Source: Kiritimatiellia bacterium (GTDB lineage Bacteria > Verrucomicrobiota > Kiritimatiellia > B70-G9). From it: a stretch of DNA of 7,670 nt. Below the pieces are notes generated by a model. The model had not been told where the DNA came from. It made no database searches and saw nothing but the letters and a program-made list of their open reading frames with translations. The position numbers and the translations under genes were made by a program. Shown piece by piece: positions 1-7,281 of the stretch; the first letter of the stretch is position 1; each line of letters begins with the position of its first letter. The stretch covers positions 1-7,670 of the forward strand of contig DTYT01000219.1 in NCBI GenBank assembly GCA_012961745.1, in the 5' to 3' direction.

Positions 1-3000
1 AACTTGGCAACCGCTGCTCGGGGCGTAGATTTAGACATCTGGCCTCCAGTGTTGGAGTACACCTCGGTATCCAGAACCAGCGCATTCACATTGCGACCGG
101 AAGCCAGCACATGGTCAAGACCGCCGTAGCCGATGTCATAGGCCCACCCGTCTCCACCCACCAGCCATACGGAGCGGGAGATGAGTGCGTCCGCTACGCT
201 TGCCAGGAGTTTGGCTTCTGGGGCGTTGACTTTCGCGAGCCTGTTTTTCAGCTGGGCCACGCGGGCGCGCTGGGCGGCGATTTCGGCCTCGGAGACCTGC
301 GCGGATTGAATCAGCGCCTCTGCGAGGTCCTCTCCGATTTGCGGAGCCAGTTTGCGCAGCAACTCCTCGGCCCACTCGCGGTGCTTGTCGGTGGTTAGCC
401 GGAAACCGAATCCAAACTCAGCGTTGTCTTCAAAGAGGGAATTGGACCAAGTGGGTCCTCGGCCTTGGCGGTTGATGCTCCAAGGTGTAGTGGGAAGATT
501 GCCCCCATAGATGGAAGCGCAGCCGGTTGCATTAGCGATCATAGCCCGATCCCCGAAGAGCTGGCTCATCAGTTTGAGATAGGGGGTCTCCCCGCATCCC
601 GCACAGGCACCAGAAAACTCGAAAAGTGGCTCGGCAAACTGGACCCCTTTCACAGTGCTGAGGTCGAGTTTGCTCCGGTCGGGCGGGGGCAGCTTGCCTT
701 GGAAGAATTCCCAGCAGGCCTTTTCCCTTTCCAAAATGGGGATCTTGTCCACCATATCCACGGCCTTGTGACCTTCCCGTTTCTTGTCTTTTACAGGACA
801 CATCTCCACGCACAGGCCGCACCCGGTGCAGTCTTCTGGACTGACCTGTATGGTGAAACGCGTGCCGGGCTCCACGTCTTTGCCCTTGAGGGGGACGGAC
901 TTGAATCCTGGCGGGGCATTTGAGATGGCCTGCTCAGGATAGAACTTGGCCCGGATGCAGGCGTGAGGACACACGAAAGAACACATTCCACACTGGATAC
1001 ATATCTCGGGATCCCATTGGGGAATGGTCAATGCGATGTTGCGTTTTTCCCAGCGGGTGGTCCCGGTCGGCCACGTTCCGTCCGCGGGGAATACACTTAC
1101 CGGCGGATCGTCTCCGCGGCCCCGGATTATCTCCGCGGTGACATTTTGCACGAATTGTGGTGCTCCCGCGGGTACCGGCGGTCGCATTTGGATGTCGCTG
1201 GTGGCGCGGTCAGGAACCTTGACCTCGTGAAGGTGGGATAAGGTTGCATCCACCGCCGTGAAATTCATTTTGACGATGTCACGGCCTTTTCTTCCGTAGG
1301 TTTTTTCGATGGCGGCCTTGATCTTCCGGATCGCCTCTTCCTTTGGCAGGATGCCGGAGATCGCAAAGAAGCAGGTCTGCATCACGGTGTTGATTCGATT
1401 GCCTATGCCAGCTTCTCGGGCGACCCGGTAAGCGTCGATGACATAGAACCGGAGCTTCTTGCGAATGATCTGTTCCTGGACCTGCCGCGGCAGCCGGTCC
1501 CACACTTCATCCGGTCCGAAGGGGCTGTTCAGGAGGAATGTTCCACCTTCCTGAGCGTACCGCAGCATGTCGATCTGTTCCACGAACACGAACTGGTGGC
1601 AGGCGATGAAATTGGCCGACTGAATGAGGTAGGTGGAACGTATCGGATCGGTTCCGAAGCGCAGATGCGATACAGTACGCGCTCCGGCCTTCTTGGAATC
1701 ATACACGAAATAGCCTTGGGCGTAATTATCGGTTTCTTCACCGATGATCTTGATGGAGTTCTTGTTGGCTCCAACGGTGCCATCCGCACCCAGTCCAAAA
1801 AACATTGCCCGGTGAACGGTTCCCGGTTCAATGGCGAAAGCCGGATCGTAATCAAGACTCGTACCGGAAACGTCGTCGGTAATGCCCACGGTGAAATGAT
1901 TCTTGGGCCGACTCTTCTTCAATTCGTCGAGCACCGCCTTGACCATTGCCGGGGTGAATTCCTTGGACGACAACCCGTAGCGACCGCCTACGATCACAGG
2001 CTTCTGCCCGGTAGCCATGGTCCCTTCAGCGGCTGCCTGATCGAACGCCGCCACAACGTCCTTGTACAACGGTTCGCCTTGGCTGCCGGGTTCCTTGGTG
2101 CGGTCCAACACCGCGATAGCCTTGGTAGAAGGAGGGATGGCAACCATAAGGTGCCGCATGGAGAACGGGCGGTACAAGTGGACATTGATGATCCCGACTT
2201 TCTCGCCCCCTCGAACGAGGTGCTCCGCGGTTTCGATCGCGGCTTGGGCTCCGGAACCCATCAGGATCACAACCCGCTCGGCGTCGGGAGCACCGTGATA
2301 GTCGAACAGTGAATAGGTTCGTCCGGTGACCTCAGCGAAGCGGGTCATCGCGTTCTGCACGATCTCAGGGACGCGCTGATAGTAGGGATTGACCGTCTCG
2401 CGGTTCTGGAAGAACACGTCCGGATTCTGTGCGGTGCCACGCAGAACCGGGCGTTCCGGATTCAGGGCGCGCTGCCGGTGCTGAAGGACGAAGTCCTCGT
2501 TGATCACTGCGCGTATCTGTTCATCTTCGACAAGCTGAATCTTGGTGACTTCGTGGGAGGTGCGGAAGCCGTCGAAGAAGTGCAGGAAGGGGACCCGGGA
2601 TTCGAGTGTAGCCGCATGTGCAATCAGCGCCATGTCCATGGCTTCTTGAACCGAGGAGGAGGCCAACAGGGCGAATCCGGTCTGACGGGTGGCCATCACG
2701 TCGGAGTGATCGCCGAAGATGGACAGTGCGTGCGTAGCAACCGTTCGCGCCGAAACGTGGAAAACGGCAGGAGTGAGCTCCCCGGCCATCTTGTACATGT
2801 TGGGTATCATGAGCAGGAGGCCCTGAGACGCGGTGAAGGTACTGGTCAGCGCTCCGGCCTGCGCCGCCCCGTGCACCGATCCGCTGGCGCCTCCCTCGGA
2901 CTGGAGCTCCACTACATGCGGAATTGTACCCCAGATGTTGGTCCGGCCCTGTGCCGACCATTCATCGGCATGCTCGCCCATGGGTGAAGAGGGGGTGATG

Positions 3001-3095
3001 GGGTATATGGCGCAGACTTCGCTGAGCTTGTGGGCAATATGGGCGGCGGCCTCGTTGCCGTCGATCACAACCCATGTTCCAGGACTTTTTTTCAT
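1..3095 (-). CDS. nifJ: Pyruvate:ferredoxin (flavodoxin) oxidoreductase, C-terminus cut by window edge
   Basis: This enzyme cleaves pyruvate with CoA into acetyl-CoA and CO2 and passes two electrons to ferredoxin or flavodoxin in the cytoplasm of anaerobes. I read the frame through 1,031 codons without a stop. Seen in order: pyruvate-binding domain with YPITPSSPMGE (residues 31-41), E67 and R117, aligning with Thr31, Glu64 and Arg114 of the Desulfovibrio africanus enzyme; a gamma-type domain with GLGADGTVGANKNSIK (from 434); an EKR-like linker (about 530-590); two 4Fe-4S motifs (C699, C702, C705, C709 and C756, C759, C762, C766); proximal-cluster cysteines C831, C834 and C859; and the TPP site GDGWAYDIGYGG (981-992) with YSNTGGQ (N1015). 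The fourth proximal cysteine and roughly 150-200 residues lie beyond the edge. The start ATG at 3095 has a strong GAGGAG 8 bases upstream. This is the single-chain homodimeric form. It is transcribed divergently from the protease. No frameshift or missing key residue was seen. Confidence 0.97.
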   Translation of the reverse strand, partial: MKKSPGTWVVIDGNEAAAHIAHKLSEVCAIYPITPSSPMGEHADEWSAQGRTNIWGTIPHVVELQSEGGASGSVHGAAQAGALTSTFTASQGLLLMIPNMYKMAGELTPAVFHVSARTVATHALSIFGDHSDVMATRQTGFALLASSSVQEAMDMALIAHAATLESRVPFLHFFDGFRTSHEVTKIQLVEDEQIRAVINEDFVLQHRQRALNPERPVLRGTAQNPDVFFQNRETVNPYYQRVPEIVQNAMTRFAEVTGRTYSLFDYHGAPDAERVVILMGSGAQAAIETAEHLVRGGEKVGIINVHLYRPFSMRHLMVAIPPSTKAIAVLDRTKEPGSQGEPLYKDVVAAFDQAAAEGTMATGQKPVIVGGRYGLSSKEFTPAMVKAVLDELKKSRPKNHFTVGITDDVSGTSLDYDPAFAIEPGTVHRAMFFGLGADGTVGANKNSIKIIGEETDNYAQGYFVYDSKKAGARTVSHLRFGTDPIRSTYLIQSANFIACHQFVFVEQIDMLRYAQEGGTFLLNSPFGPDEVWDRLPRQVQEQIIRKKLRFYVIDAYRVAREAGIGNRINTVMQTCFFAISGILPKEEAIRKIKAAIEKTYGRKGRDIVKMNFTAVDATLSHLHEVKVPDRATSDIQMRPPVPAGAPQFVQNVTAEIIRGRGDDPPVSVFPADGTWPTGTTRWEKRNIALTIPQWDPEICIQCGMCSFVCPHACIRAKFYPEQAISNAPPGFKSVPLKGKDVEPGTRFTIQVSPEDCTGCGLCVEMCPVKDKKREGHKAVDMVDKIPILEREKACWEFFQGKLPPPDRSKLDLSTVKGVQFAEPLFEFSGACAGCGETPYLKLMSQLFGDRAMIANATGCASIYGGNLPTTPWSINRQGRGPTWSNSLFEDNAEFGFGFRLTTDKHREWAEELLRKLAPQIGEDLAEALIQSAQVSEAEIAAQRARVAQLKNRLAKVNAPEAKLLASVADALISRSVWLVGGDGWAYDIGYGGLDHVLASGRNVNALVLDTEVYSNTGGQMSKSTPRAAVAK

Positions 3096-3103
3096 CCAAC
3101 CAT

Positions 3104-3109
3104 CTCCTC
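3104..3109 (-). promoter_or_regulatory. Ribosome binding site of the pyruvate:ferredoxin oxidoreductase gene
   Basis: On the minus strand the sequence reads GAGGAG followed by 8 bases and then the ATG at 3095. This supports that start. An out-of-frame ATG at 3103 hits a stop after three codons and is not used. Confidence 0.8.
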
Positions 3110-3197
3110 GTTCCTGGTCTGCTTTCAGCGGCAAGACAAAAGACAACCAACATCTTACCACCGTACACGCAGCTCCGCTAATATCAATCCCCAATTT

Positions 3198-3209
3198 TCC
3201 TGAGCAGGA
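3198..3209. repeat. Inverted repeat TCCTG-AG-CAGGA
   Basis: Two perfect 5-base arms surround a 2-base centre. The repeat lies about 100 bases upstream of both divergent starts, where an operator could act on either gene. It is short enough to arise by chance, and I cannot assign a regulator. Confidence 0.3.
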
Positions 3210-3260
3210 CTCCGCCCGGTGAACGCGGAATTGTGGGGGTCGGTCTTGTTTCAACAGGTG

Positions 3261-3284
3261 CCTACGCGGTAGGCTGGTACCGCG
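3261..3284 (+). repeat. Overlapping inverted repeats upstream of the protease
   Basis: The larger repeat has 7-base perfect arms, CGCGGTA (3265-3271) and TACCGCG (3278-3284), with a 6-base loop GGCTGG. The smaller, CCTAC-GCG-GTAGG (3261-3273), shares bases with it, so the two foldings exclude each other. They sit about 30-50 bases before the protease ATG, either over its promoter or in its 5' leader. They could be an operator or a leader hairpin; the function is not known. Confidence 0.4.
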
Positions 3285-3300
3285 AGGCCACGAACCGTGT

Positions 3301-3307
3301 GAGGAGG
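3301..3307 (+). promoter_or_regulatory. Ribosome binding site of the protease gene
   Basis: The sequence GAGGAGG lies 5 bases upstream of the ATG at 3313. It is a near-perfect Shine-Dalgarno sequence and favours this start over the later in-frame ATG codons at residues 6 and 13. Confidence 0.8.
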
Positions 3308-3312
3308 AACAC

Positions 3313-4896
3313 ATGAACAACCGGATTATGGTAGGGATAAGAACGAAGATGCTTCTGTGTACGGTGCTTCTGGGATGGCCGCCGAGGCTTCCCGCGGCAG
3401 CTGAGTCTCCCGCAGGTACCCGGGACCGGGAGGCCGAACGAATCAAGGAGGCGATCGTCAAAGTATTCGCTGTGCAGAATCCTCCCGACTACTACGAGCC
3501 GTGGAGTATGCGCGGTATGCGCTCCGTATCGGGATCCGGGTGCCTCATCCGAAAACGAAGGATTCTCACCAACGCCCATGTGATCAGCGACCGGACCTTT
3601 ATCCTGGTGAGGCGTTTCGGACAGACCCGGAAGTTTCGGGCTGGGGTGCTGGCCGTCTCGCACGAGGCTGATCTTGCACTGCTGACGGTGGCGGACGACG
3701 AGTTTTGGGAAGGGGTTCGCCCGCTGGAGGTAGGGTTTTTGCCCGACCCGCACACCGAAATCGCAGTGTATGGTTTTCCGTTGGGCGGAGATTATCTGAG
3801 TGTCACCAAGGGGGTGATTTCCCGGATCGAGCATCGGACCTATACCCACAGCTCGTGTTTCCTGCTGGCGGCGCAGATAGACGCCGCCATCAACCCGGGC
3901 AACAGCGGGGGACCCGCCGTCGCTGACGGCAAAGTGGTGGGGGTGGTCATGCAAGGGATGCCTTCGGCAGAAAACATAGGCTACATCGTGCCTTCACCGG
4001 TGATTCGGCATTTCCTGCAAGATGTAAGGGATGGAACGTATGACGGATTCCCCAGCTTGGGGTTGGTGCTGCAGGAGACCGAGAACCGCGACATGAAGCG
4101 CTACTTCGGGATGCCCCCGGAAGGCGAGGGGGTTTTGGTGCTGAAGGTCGCGCCGGGGTCGCCAGCCGACGGGGTGATACGCCCCGGCGACATTCTCCTT
4201 GAGGTTGATGGATGCCCGGTGGCCGAGGATGGAACGGTAGAGTTCCAACATCACCAGAGGACAAGTGTGGCCTATTGCATTCAGCGCCATCAAATCGGTG
4301 ACACGATTCCGGTGAAGCTGTGGCGGAAGGGGGAGCGGATAGAGGTTGAAGTGGTACTTTCTCGGCCGATGCAGGATGATTGGCTGATCCCGAACCAGCG
4401 CTACGACGTACTGCCGACCTACTATATCTACGGCGGGCTGGTTTTCATGCCGCTGACGCGCAACTACCTGATGTCCTGGGGCCCGAATTGGTTCAATAAC
4501 GCCCCCAAGGAGTTGGTGGCCATGCTTTCCGACAACCTGCGGCGGCCCGAGCGCGATGAGGTGGTGCTGATGACCAAGGTGCTTGCCAGCTCGGTGAACG
4601 AGGGTTACCACAAGTGGAACAACTGGGTGGTAGAAAAGGTGAACGGTGTCCCGGTCCGTAATCTCCGACACCTCGTGGAGTTGGTTGAGGGCTCAAGACA
4701 GATGTTTGTGGTGTTTGAGAACGATAAACGGCAGAAAATCATACTGGACCGGAGCAAAGCCATCGAGGCGACACCGGAGATCCTGAAGACTTATCACATT
4801 CCGGCGGACCGTTCTCCGGACTTGAGGAAACCCGGTCTCACGGAGGTCTCGGCCAGAGATGCGGCCGCTGAGGGGGTAGAGGGAGGGGAAGGGTAG
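3313..4896 (+). CDS. Exported HtrA/Deg-family serine protease, Deg9-like with two PDZ regions
   Basis: The product has 527 residues. A basic N-terminus (R4, R10, K12), a short hydrophobic core (13-21) and an AAA-E site near 30/31 look like a cleavable signal peptide, so it probably acts in the cell envelope. The trypsin-like (S1C) domain shows the full triad: H89 in TNAHVIS, D120 in EADLALL and S198 in NPGNSGGPA. The H-D gap is only 31 residues, as in HtrA proteins without a long LA loop. A first PDZ domain spans about 246-350 (GVLVLKVAPGSPADG...RPGDILLEVDG). The C-terminal part carries LPTYYIYGGLVFMPLT (367-382), N429 and GY (431-432), VEKVNG (440-445) and EATPEILKTYHIP (485-497). From memory this pattern matches the second PDZ region of plant Deg2/Deg9 proteases rather than the PDZ2 of bacterial DegP. 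It probably degrades or trims misfolded envelope proteins; substrates are unknown. It is first of four plus-strand genes. Confidence 0.92.
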   Translation: MNNRIMVGIRTKMLLCTVLLGWPPRLPAAAESPAGTRDREAERIKEAIVKVFAVQNPPDYYEPWSMRGMRSVSGSGCLIRKRRILTNAHVISDRTFILVRRFGQTRKFRAGVLAVSHEADLALLTVADDEFWEGVRPLEVGFLPDPHTEIAVYGFPLGGDYLSVTKGVISRIEHRTYTHSSCFLLAAQIDAAINPGNSGGPAVADGKVVGVVMQGMPSAENIGYIVPSPVIRHFLQDVRDGTYDGFPSLGLVLQETENRDMKRYFGMPPEGEGVLVLKVAPGSPADGVIRPGDILLEVDGCPVAEDGTVEFQHHQRTSVAYCIQRHQIGDTIPVKLWRKGERIEVEVVLSRPMQDDWLIPNQRYDVLPTYYIYGGLVFMPLTRNYLMSWGPNWFNNAPKELVAMLSDNLRRPERDEVVLMTKVLASSVNEGYHKWNNWVVEKVNGVPVRNLRHLVELVEGSRQMFVVFENDKRQKIILDRSKAIEATPEILKTYHIPADRSPDLRKPGLTEVSARDAAAEGVEGGEG

Positions 4897-4902
4897 GGGG
4901 GG
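4872..4902 (+). other. G-rich tract with G-quadruplex pattern over the protease stop codon
   Basis: Five runs of three or more G (4872-4876, 4881-4883, 4885-4888, 4891-4893, 4896-4902) are separated by loops of 1 to 4 bases. The tract spans the TAG at 4894-4896. This meets the usual four-run quadruplex pattern on the coding strand, so it would also be present in the mRNA. It encodes the low-complexity tail GVEGGEG. It may simply reflect drift at a dispensable C-terminus. Confidence 0.5.
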
Positions 4903-4916
4903 AGTCCCGCGACTCC
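4901..4916 (+). other. Small hairpin GGAGTC-CCGC-GACTCC after the protease
   Basis: A perfect 6-base stem with a 4-base loop begins 4 bases after the stop codon. No T-run follows (GAATCTTGAC comes next), so it is not a standard intrinsic terminator. It might protect the 3' end or cause partial termination together with the preceding G tract. Its stem reuses the last two G of that tract. Confidence 0.35.
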
Positions 4917-4959
4917 GAATCTTGACGGGCATGGACGCGCGGGTACAGGATGAGATCGT

Positions 4960-5292
4960 ATGGGGTTCGTATTGACAGTTCGCCGCGGGAGATCGGTCGT
5001 GTTCCTGCTGACCGCGGCGCTGCTGGCGGTGTACGCGTGGCCGCGGGTCATCGTCCGACTGCTGGGAGCGGCCTCTCCATGGTCAAGCTATCTTTACCAG
5101 TATGGCATGGGGCTGATCGTTTTTCTGGCAGGAGTCGCCGTGATTCTCCGCGCGGATGCCTGCCGGCCGGGCCGGGGCCGGGAGGGTTTCTGGCTGGTGA
5201 TACTTTTTGCCGGGTTCGTGTTTTTTGCGGCATTGCATGCGCTCTGGATCCTGGTCGCTGTGGGCATACCGTATCTCGGCGAGTGCCGGTGA
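4960..5292 (+). CDS. Hypothetical 3-helix membrane protein next to symporter
   Basis: I do not recognise this 110-residue protein. It begins with a short basic N-terminus (RRGR, residues 8-11) and has three hydrophobic segments at about 12-31, 48-63 and 77-105, with a charged loop CRPGRGRE at 68-75. The ATG at 4960 has AGGA 9 bases upstream. Codon use is rich in G/C at third positions (CTG, GTC, GCG), as in the neighbours, which supports a real gene. Its stop lies 7 bases before the likely GTG start of the symporter, so the two are probably translationally coupled. Several sodium symporters work with a small membrane partner (DUF485, DUF997, DUF4212 types, usually two helices). This protein could be an analogous subunit, but no shared motif was seen. 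The alternative is an unrelated membrane protein. Confidence 0.75.
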   Translation: MGFVLTVRRGRSVVFLLTAALLAVYAWPRVIVRLLGAASPWSSYLYQYGMGLIVFLAGVAVILRADACRPGRGREGFWLVILFAGFVFFAALHALWILVAVGIPYLGECR

Positions 5293-5299
5293 CGAGACA

Positions 5300-7213
5300 G
5301 TGCAAAGTTTCTCCCAGATCGTAGCCATCAATCTTTCCGGGTCGGCGGTCATGGTGGTGGCGGTTGTGGTTCTGGGTTACTTCATGGCTATTCTGCTTTT
5401 CGGCACCTATTTTTCTCGTTTCAGCCGGACGATAAACGACTATTTCTTCAGCGGTCAGCGCTTTGCCTGGTGGCTGGCGGCGGCCAGCATGGTGGCTACG
5501 GGCATCGGATCCTACAGCTACCTGAAGTACTCCGAGCAGGGATACAATACCGGGATGAGTAGCACGATGACTTACACCAACGACTGGTTTATTGTGCCTT
5601 TCTTCATGTTCGGCTGGCTGCCGGTAATCTATTTCAACCGGATTCGTTCCATCCCGGAATATTTCGAGAGACGTTTCAACCGCACGGCGCGTTACATCGC
5701 GGTGGTCATCCTGCTGGCCTACATGTTCTTCTACATCGGATACAATCTTTTCACGATCGGTGTCGCTCTACAGGGAATGTTCGGGATTCCTCAGCTCTAC
5801 TCGGTCCCGCTGGTGGCGCTTTTCCTCGGCGTGTACGTCAGTTTTGGGGGGCAGACGGCGGTGATATTCACGGATCTGGTGCAGGGGATCATGCTGTACC
5901 TTGCCGGGGCAATCGCGATCATCGCCGGAGTAGTAGCGCTGGGGGGACTGGACCAATGGTGGGCCTACCTGCCGGTGGCGCATAGGCTGCCCTTCGTGCA
6001 CCTCACTGCTGACCCCAAGTTCAATACAGTGGGCCTCTTCTGGGGAGAAGCATTGGCCGGCAGCATTGCGTTCAGCTTTATGAATCAGGGATTCATCATG
6101 CGATACCTGGCTCTCAAGAGTGTCCATGAGGGACGCAAGGCCTGCCTTTTCAATGTCGTGGTCACCCTGCCACTGTCAGCAGTGGTGGTAGGTGCCGTGG
6201 GCTGGATCGCGCGCTCGTTGGTAGTGAAACAGGCTTGTGCCGGGGGGGTACTCCCCGGGCTTCAACCCGTGCATATCGAGAACAGCTTTCACACCTTCAT
6301 AGTCGTCTGCTGGGAGGTCCTCAGGCACAACCCTTGGCTCTTCGGCTTTGTCATTGCAGCGCTGACCGCCGCCCTCATGTCAACTATAGATACACTGATC
6401 AACGCATGCGCCGCCATAGGGATCTACGACATATACCGGCCACTGATCCGGCCGCGTGCCAGTGAACGCCACTATCTGCGTGCCGCCCGCGTGGCCTCAG
6501 CCGTGGCGACCGTGGTCGGCGTGTTGCTGGTGATCTGGTTCAACCGGCAAAAGGGAACGCTTATGTCGATGCACTACCGGGGGATCATGATTATTATCCC
6601 CTCGATCGTGACCGCACTGTTCTTGGGGGTGTTCTGGAAAGACTTTACGGCGCGTGGCGCGTGTACGGCCATGATTACGGGAAGCGGGATTACCATCCTT
6701 TCACTATTCTACCCGGAGCTGATACGACCGTTGGCGGCTTTCGTCGGGGGGGCGCAGAACCAGAGCTTCATCTACATGCGGGCCCTGCTCGGCATGGTAG
6801 TGACTGCGGCCGTGGGCGTGGCCGTTTCACTAGCCGAGCGGCGGGGCAGTGCAAAAGATGTTGCCGGGCTGACGGTGGGCACGCTCCAGCAGGCAATGCG
6901 GAGCTACAAGGGCGGGGATCCCAACCATCACGTGGGACGGATAGCCCGGAAACTCCGCGTGGAGATCGATGAATCGCTGCCAGCGGGGACGGTCGCGGTC
7001 TCGGCGTCGGTGATGGACCGGGTGGCAGGGGATCCCGGTGACATTGTGTACGTGTGCGATGCGCGATGGTATCTGGGGGGACTGAGGTCGGACCACTTAC
7101 GTTTGCTGGAGCCCCACCAGCAGGGTGAAGACACGGCCCTTATGTCTTCACAGACCATACGCGACGCCTTTCTCCTGGCTGATCGTCCGGTAAGCCTTGA
7201 AAAGATTATTTGA
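5300..7213 (+). CDS. Sodium:solute symporter (SSS family) with soluble C-terminal domain
   Basis: This inner-membrane carrier uses the sodium gradient to import a solute; the substrate cannot be told from sequence. From the GTG at 5300 it has 637 residues. Family marks are an N-terminal helix followed by DYFFSGQ (47-53), RIRSIPEYFERRF (114-126), and LMSTIDTLINACAAIGIYDIY (from 359). The last is the helix carrying the conserved Ser/Thr sodium ligands (S361, T362). About 13 membrane segments are expected, ending near residue 512. The last 124 residues are a soluble tail with VAVSASVMDRV, GDIVYVCDARWYLGGLRSDH and a charged end, much longer than in core family members. The frame is open back to an ATG at 5207, but that start would overlap the previous gene by 86 bases and add a Ser/Arg/Trp-rich stretch, so GTG 5300 is preferred. 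No strong Shine-Dalgarno precedes it, which fits coupling to the upstream gene. ATG 5351 is a less likely alternative. Confidence 0.92.
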   Translation: MQSFSQIVAINLSGSAVMVVAVVVLGYFMAILLFGTYFSRFSRTINDYFFSGQRFAWWLAAASMVATGIGSYSYLKYSEQGYNTGMSSTMTYTNDWFIVPFFMFGWLPVIYFNRIRSIPEYFERRFNRTARYIAVVILLAYMFFYIGYNLFTIGVALQGMFGIPQLYSVPLVALFLGVYVSFGGQTAVIFTDLVQGIMLYLAGAIAIIAGVVALGGLDQWWAYLPVAHRLPFVHLTADPKFNTVGLFWGEALAGSIAFSFMNQGFIMRYLALKSVHEGRKACLFNVVVTLPLSAVVVGAVGWIARSLVVKQACAGGVLPGLQPVHIENSFHTFIVVCWEVLRHNPWLFGFVIAALTAALMSTIDTLINACAAIGIYDIYRPLIRPRASERHYLRAARVASAVATVVGVLLVIWFNRQKGTLMSMHYRGIMIIIPSIVTALFLGVFWKDFTARGACTAMITGSGITILSLFYPELIRPLAAFVGGAQNQSFIYMRALLGMVVTAAVGVAVSLAERRGSAKDVAGLTVGTLQQAMRSYKGGDPNHHVGRIARKLRVEIDESLPAGTVAVSASVMDRVAGDPGDIVYVCDARWYLGGLRSDHLRLLEPHQQGEDTALMSSQTIRDAFLLADRPVSLEKII

Positions 7214-7269
7214 ATCGCCGACTATGGCGGGGCATCCGTGGTGTCCCGGATTGGTTCCGGAGAGCAGTT

Positions 7270-7275
7270 GGGAGG
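7270..7275 (+). promoter_or_regulatory. Ribosome binding site of the PIG-L deacetylase gene
   Basis: GGGAGG stands 6 bases before the ATG at 7282. It fixes the start and shows that this gene is translated independently of the symporter, 68 bases downstream of its stop. Confidence 0.7.
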
Positions 7276-7281
7276 TTGCCA

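Larger units (their letters stand above)
3096..3312. promoter_or_regulatory. Divergent intergenic region between oxidoreductase and protease genes
   Basis: These 217 bases separate two divergent genes, so they must hold the promoters of both. No convincing sigma-70 promoter pair is visible. On the plus strand TTGTTT (3246-3251) and TAGGCT (3270-3275), 18 bases apart, are a weak candidate for the protease. On the minus strand TTGATA and TAAGAT occur but are 24 bases apart, too far for one promoter. Inverted repeats at 3198-3209, 3261-3273 and 3265-3284 are listed separately. No open reading frame of interest is seen here. Confidence 0.5.

Noticed and set aside
1596..2312. Open plus-strand frame of 238 codons, and others at 465-923 and 2478-2987
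   Set aside because: They lie opposite the clearly coding oxidoreductase gene, show no recognisable motif, and are explained by the high GC content.
3358..3360. Lipoprotein signal with Cys16 as the lipidated residue in the protease
   Set aside because: The residue before the cysteine is leucine, not Gly, Ala or Ser, and the AAA-E site further on fits ordinary signal peptidase cleavage.
3262..4671. Two minus-strand open frames of 230 and 225 codons (3262-3954 and 3994-4671)
   Set aside because: They are antisense to the protease, whose triad and PDZ motifs are in the plus frame. Their products are rich in Pro, His and Arg with no domain signal.
4901..4916. Intrinsic terminator after the protease
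   Set aside because: The hairpin is only 6 base pairs and no T-run follows, so I list it as a hairpin of unknown role.
4931..4975. Possible 14-codon leader peptide starting at ATG 4931 before the small membrane gene
   Set aside because: It has no good Shine-Dalgarno and no regulatory residue pattern, and it overlaps the better start at 4960.
4950..5324. Overlapping plus-strand frame of 124 codons starting at ATG 4950
   Set aside because: It shares the region with the 3-helix protein frame but yields an Arg/Gly/Pro-rich product without membrane segments or normal codon bias.
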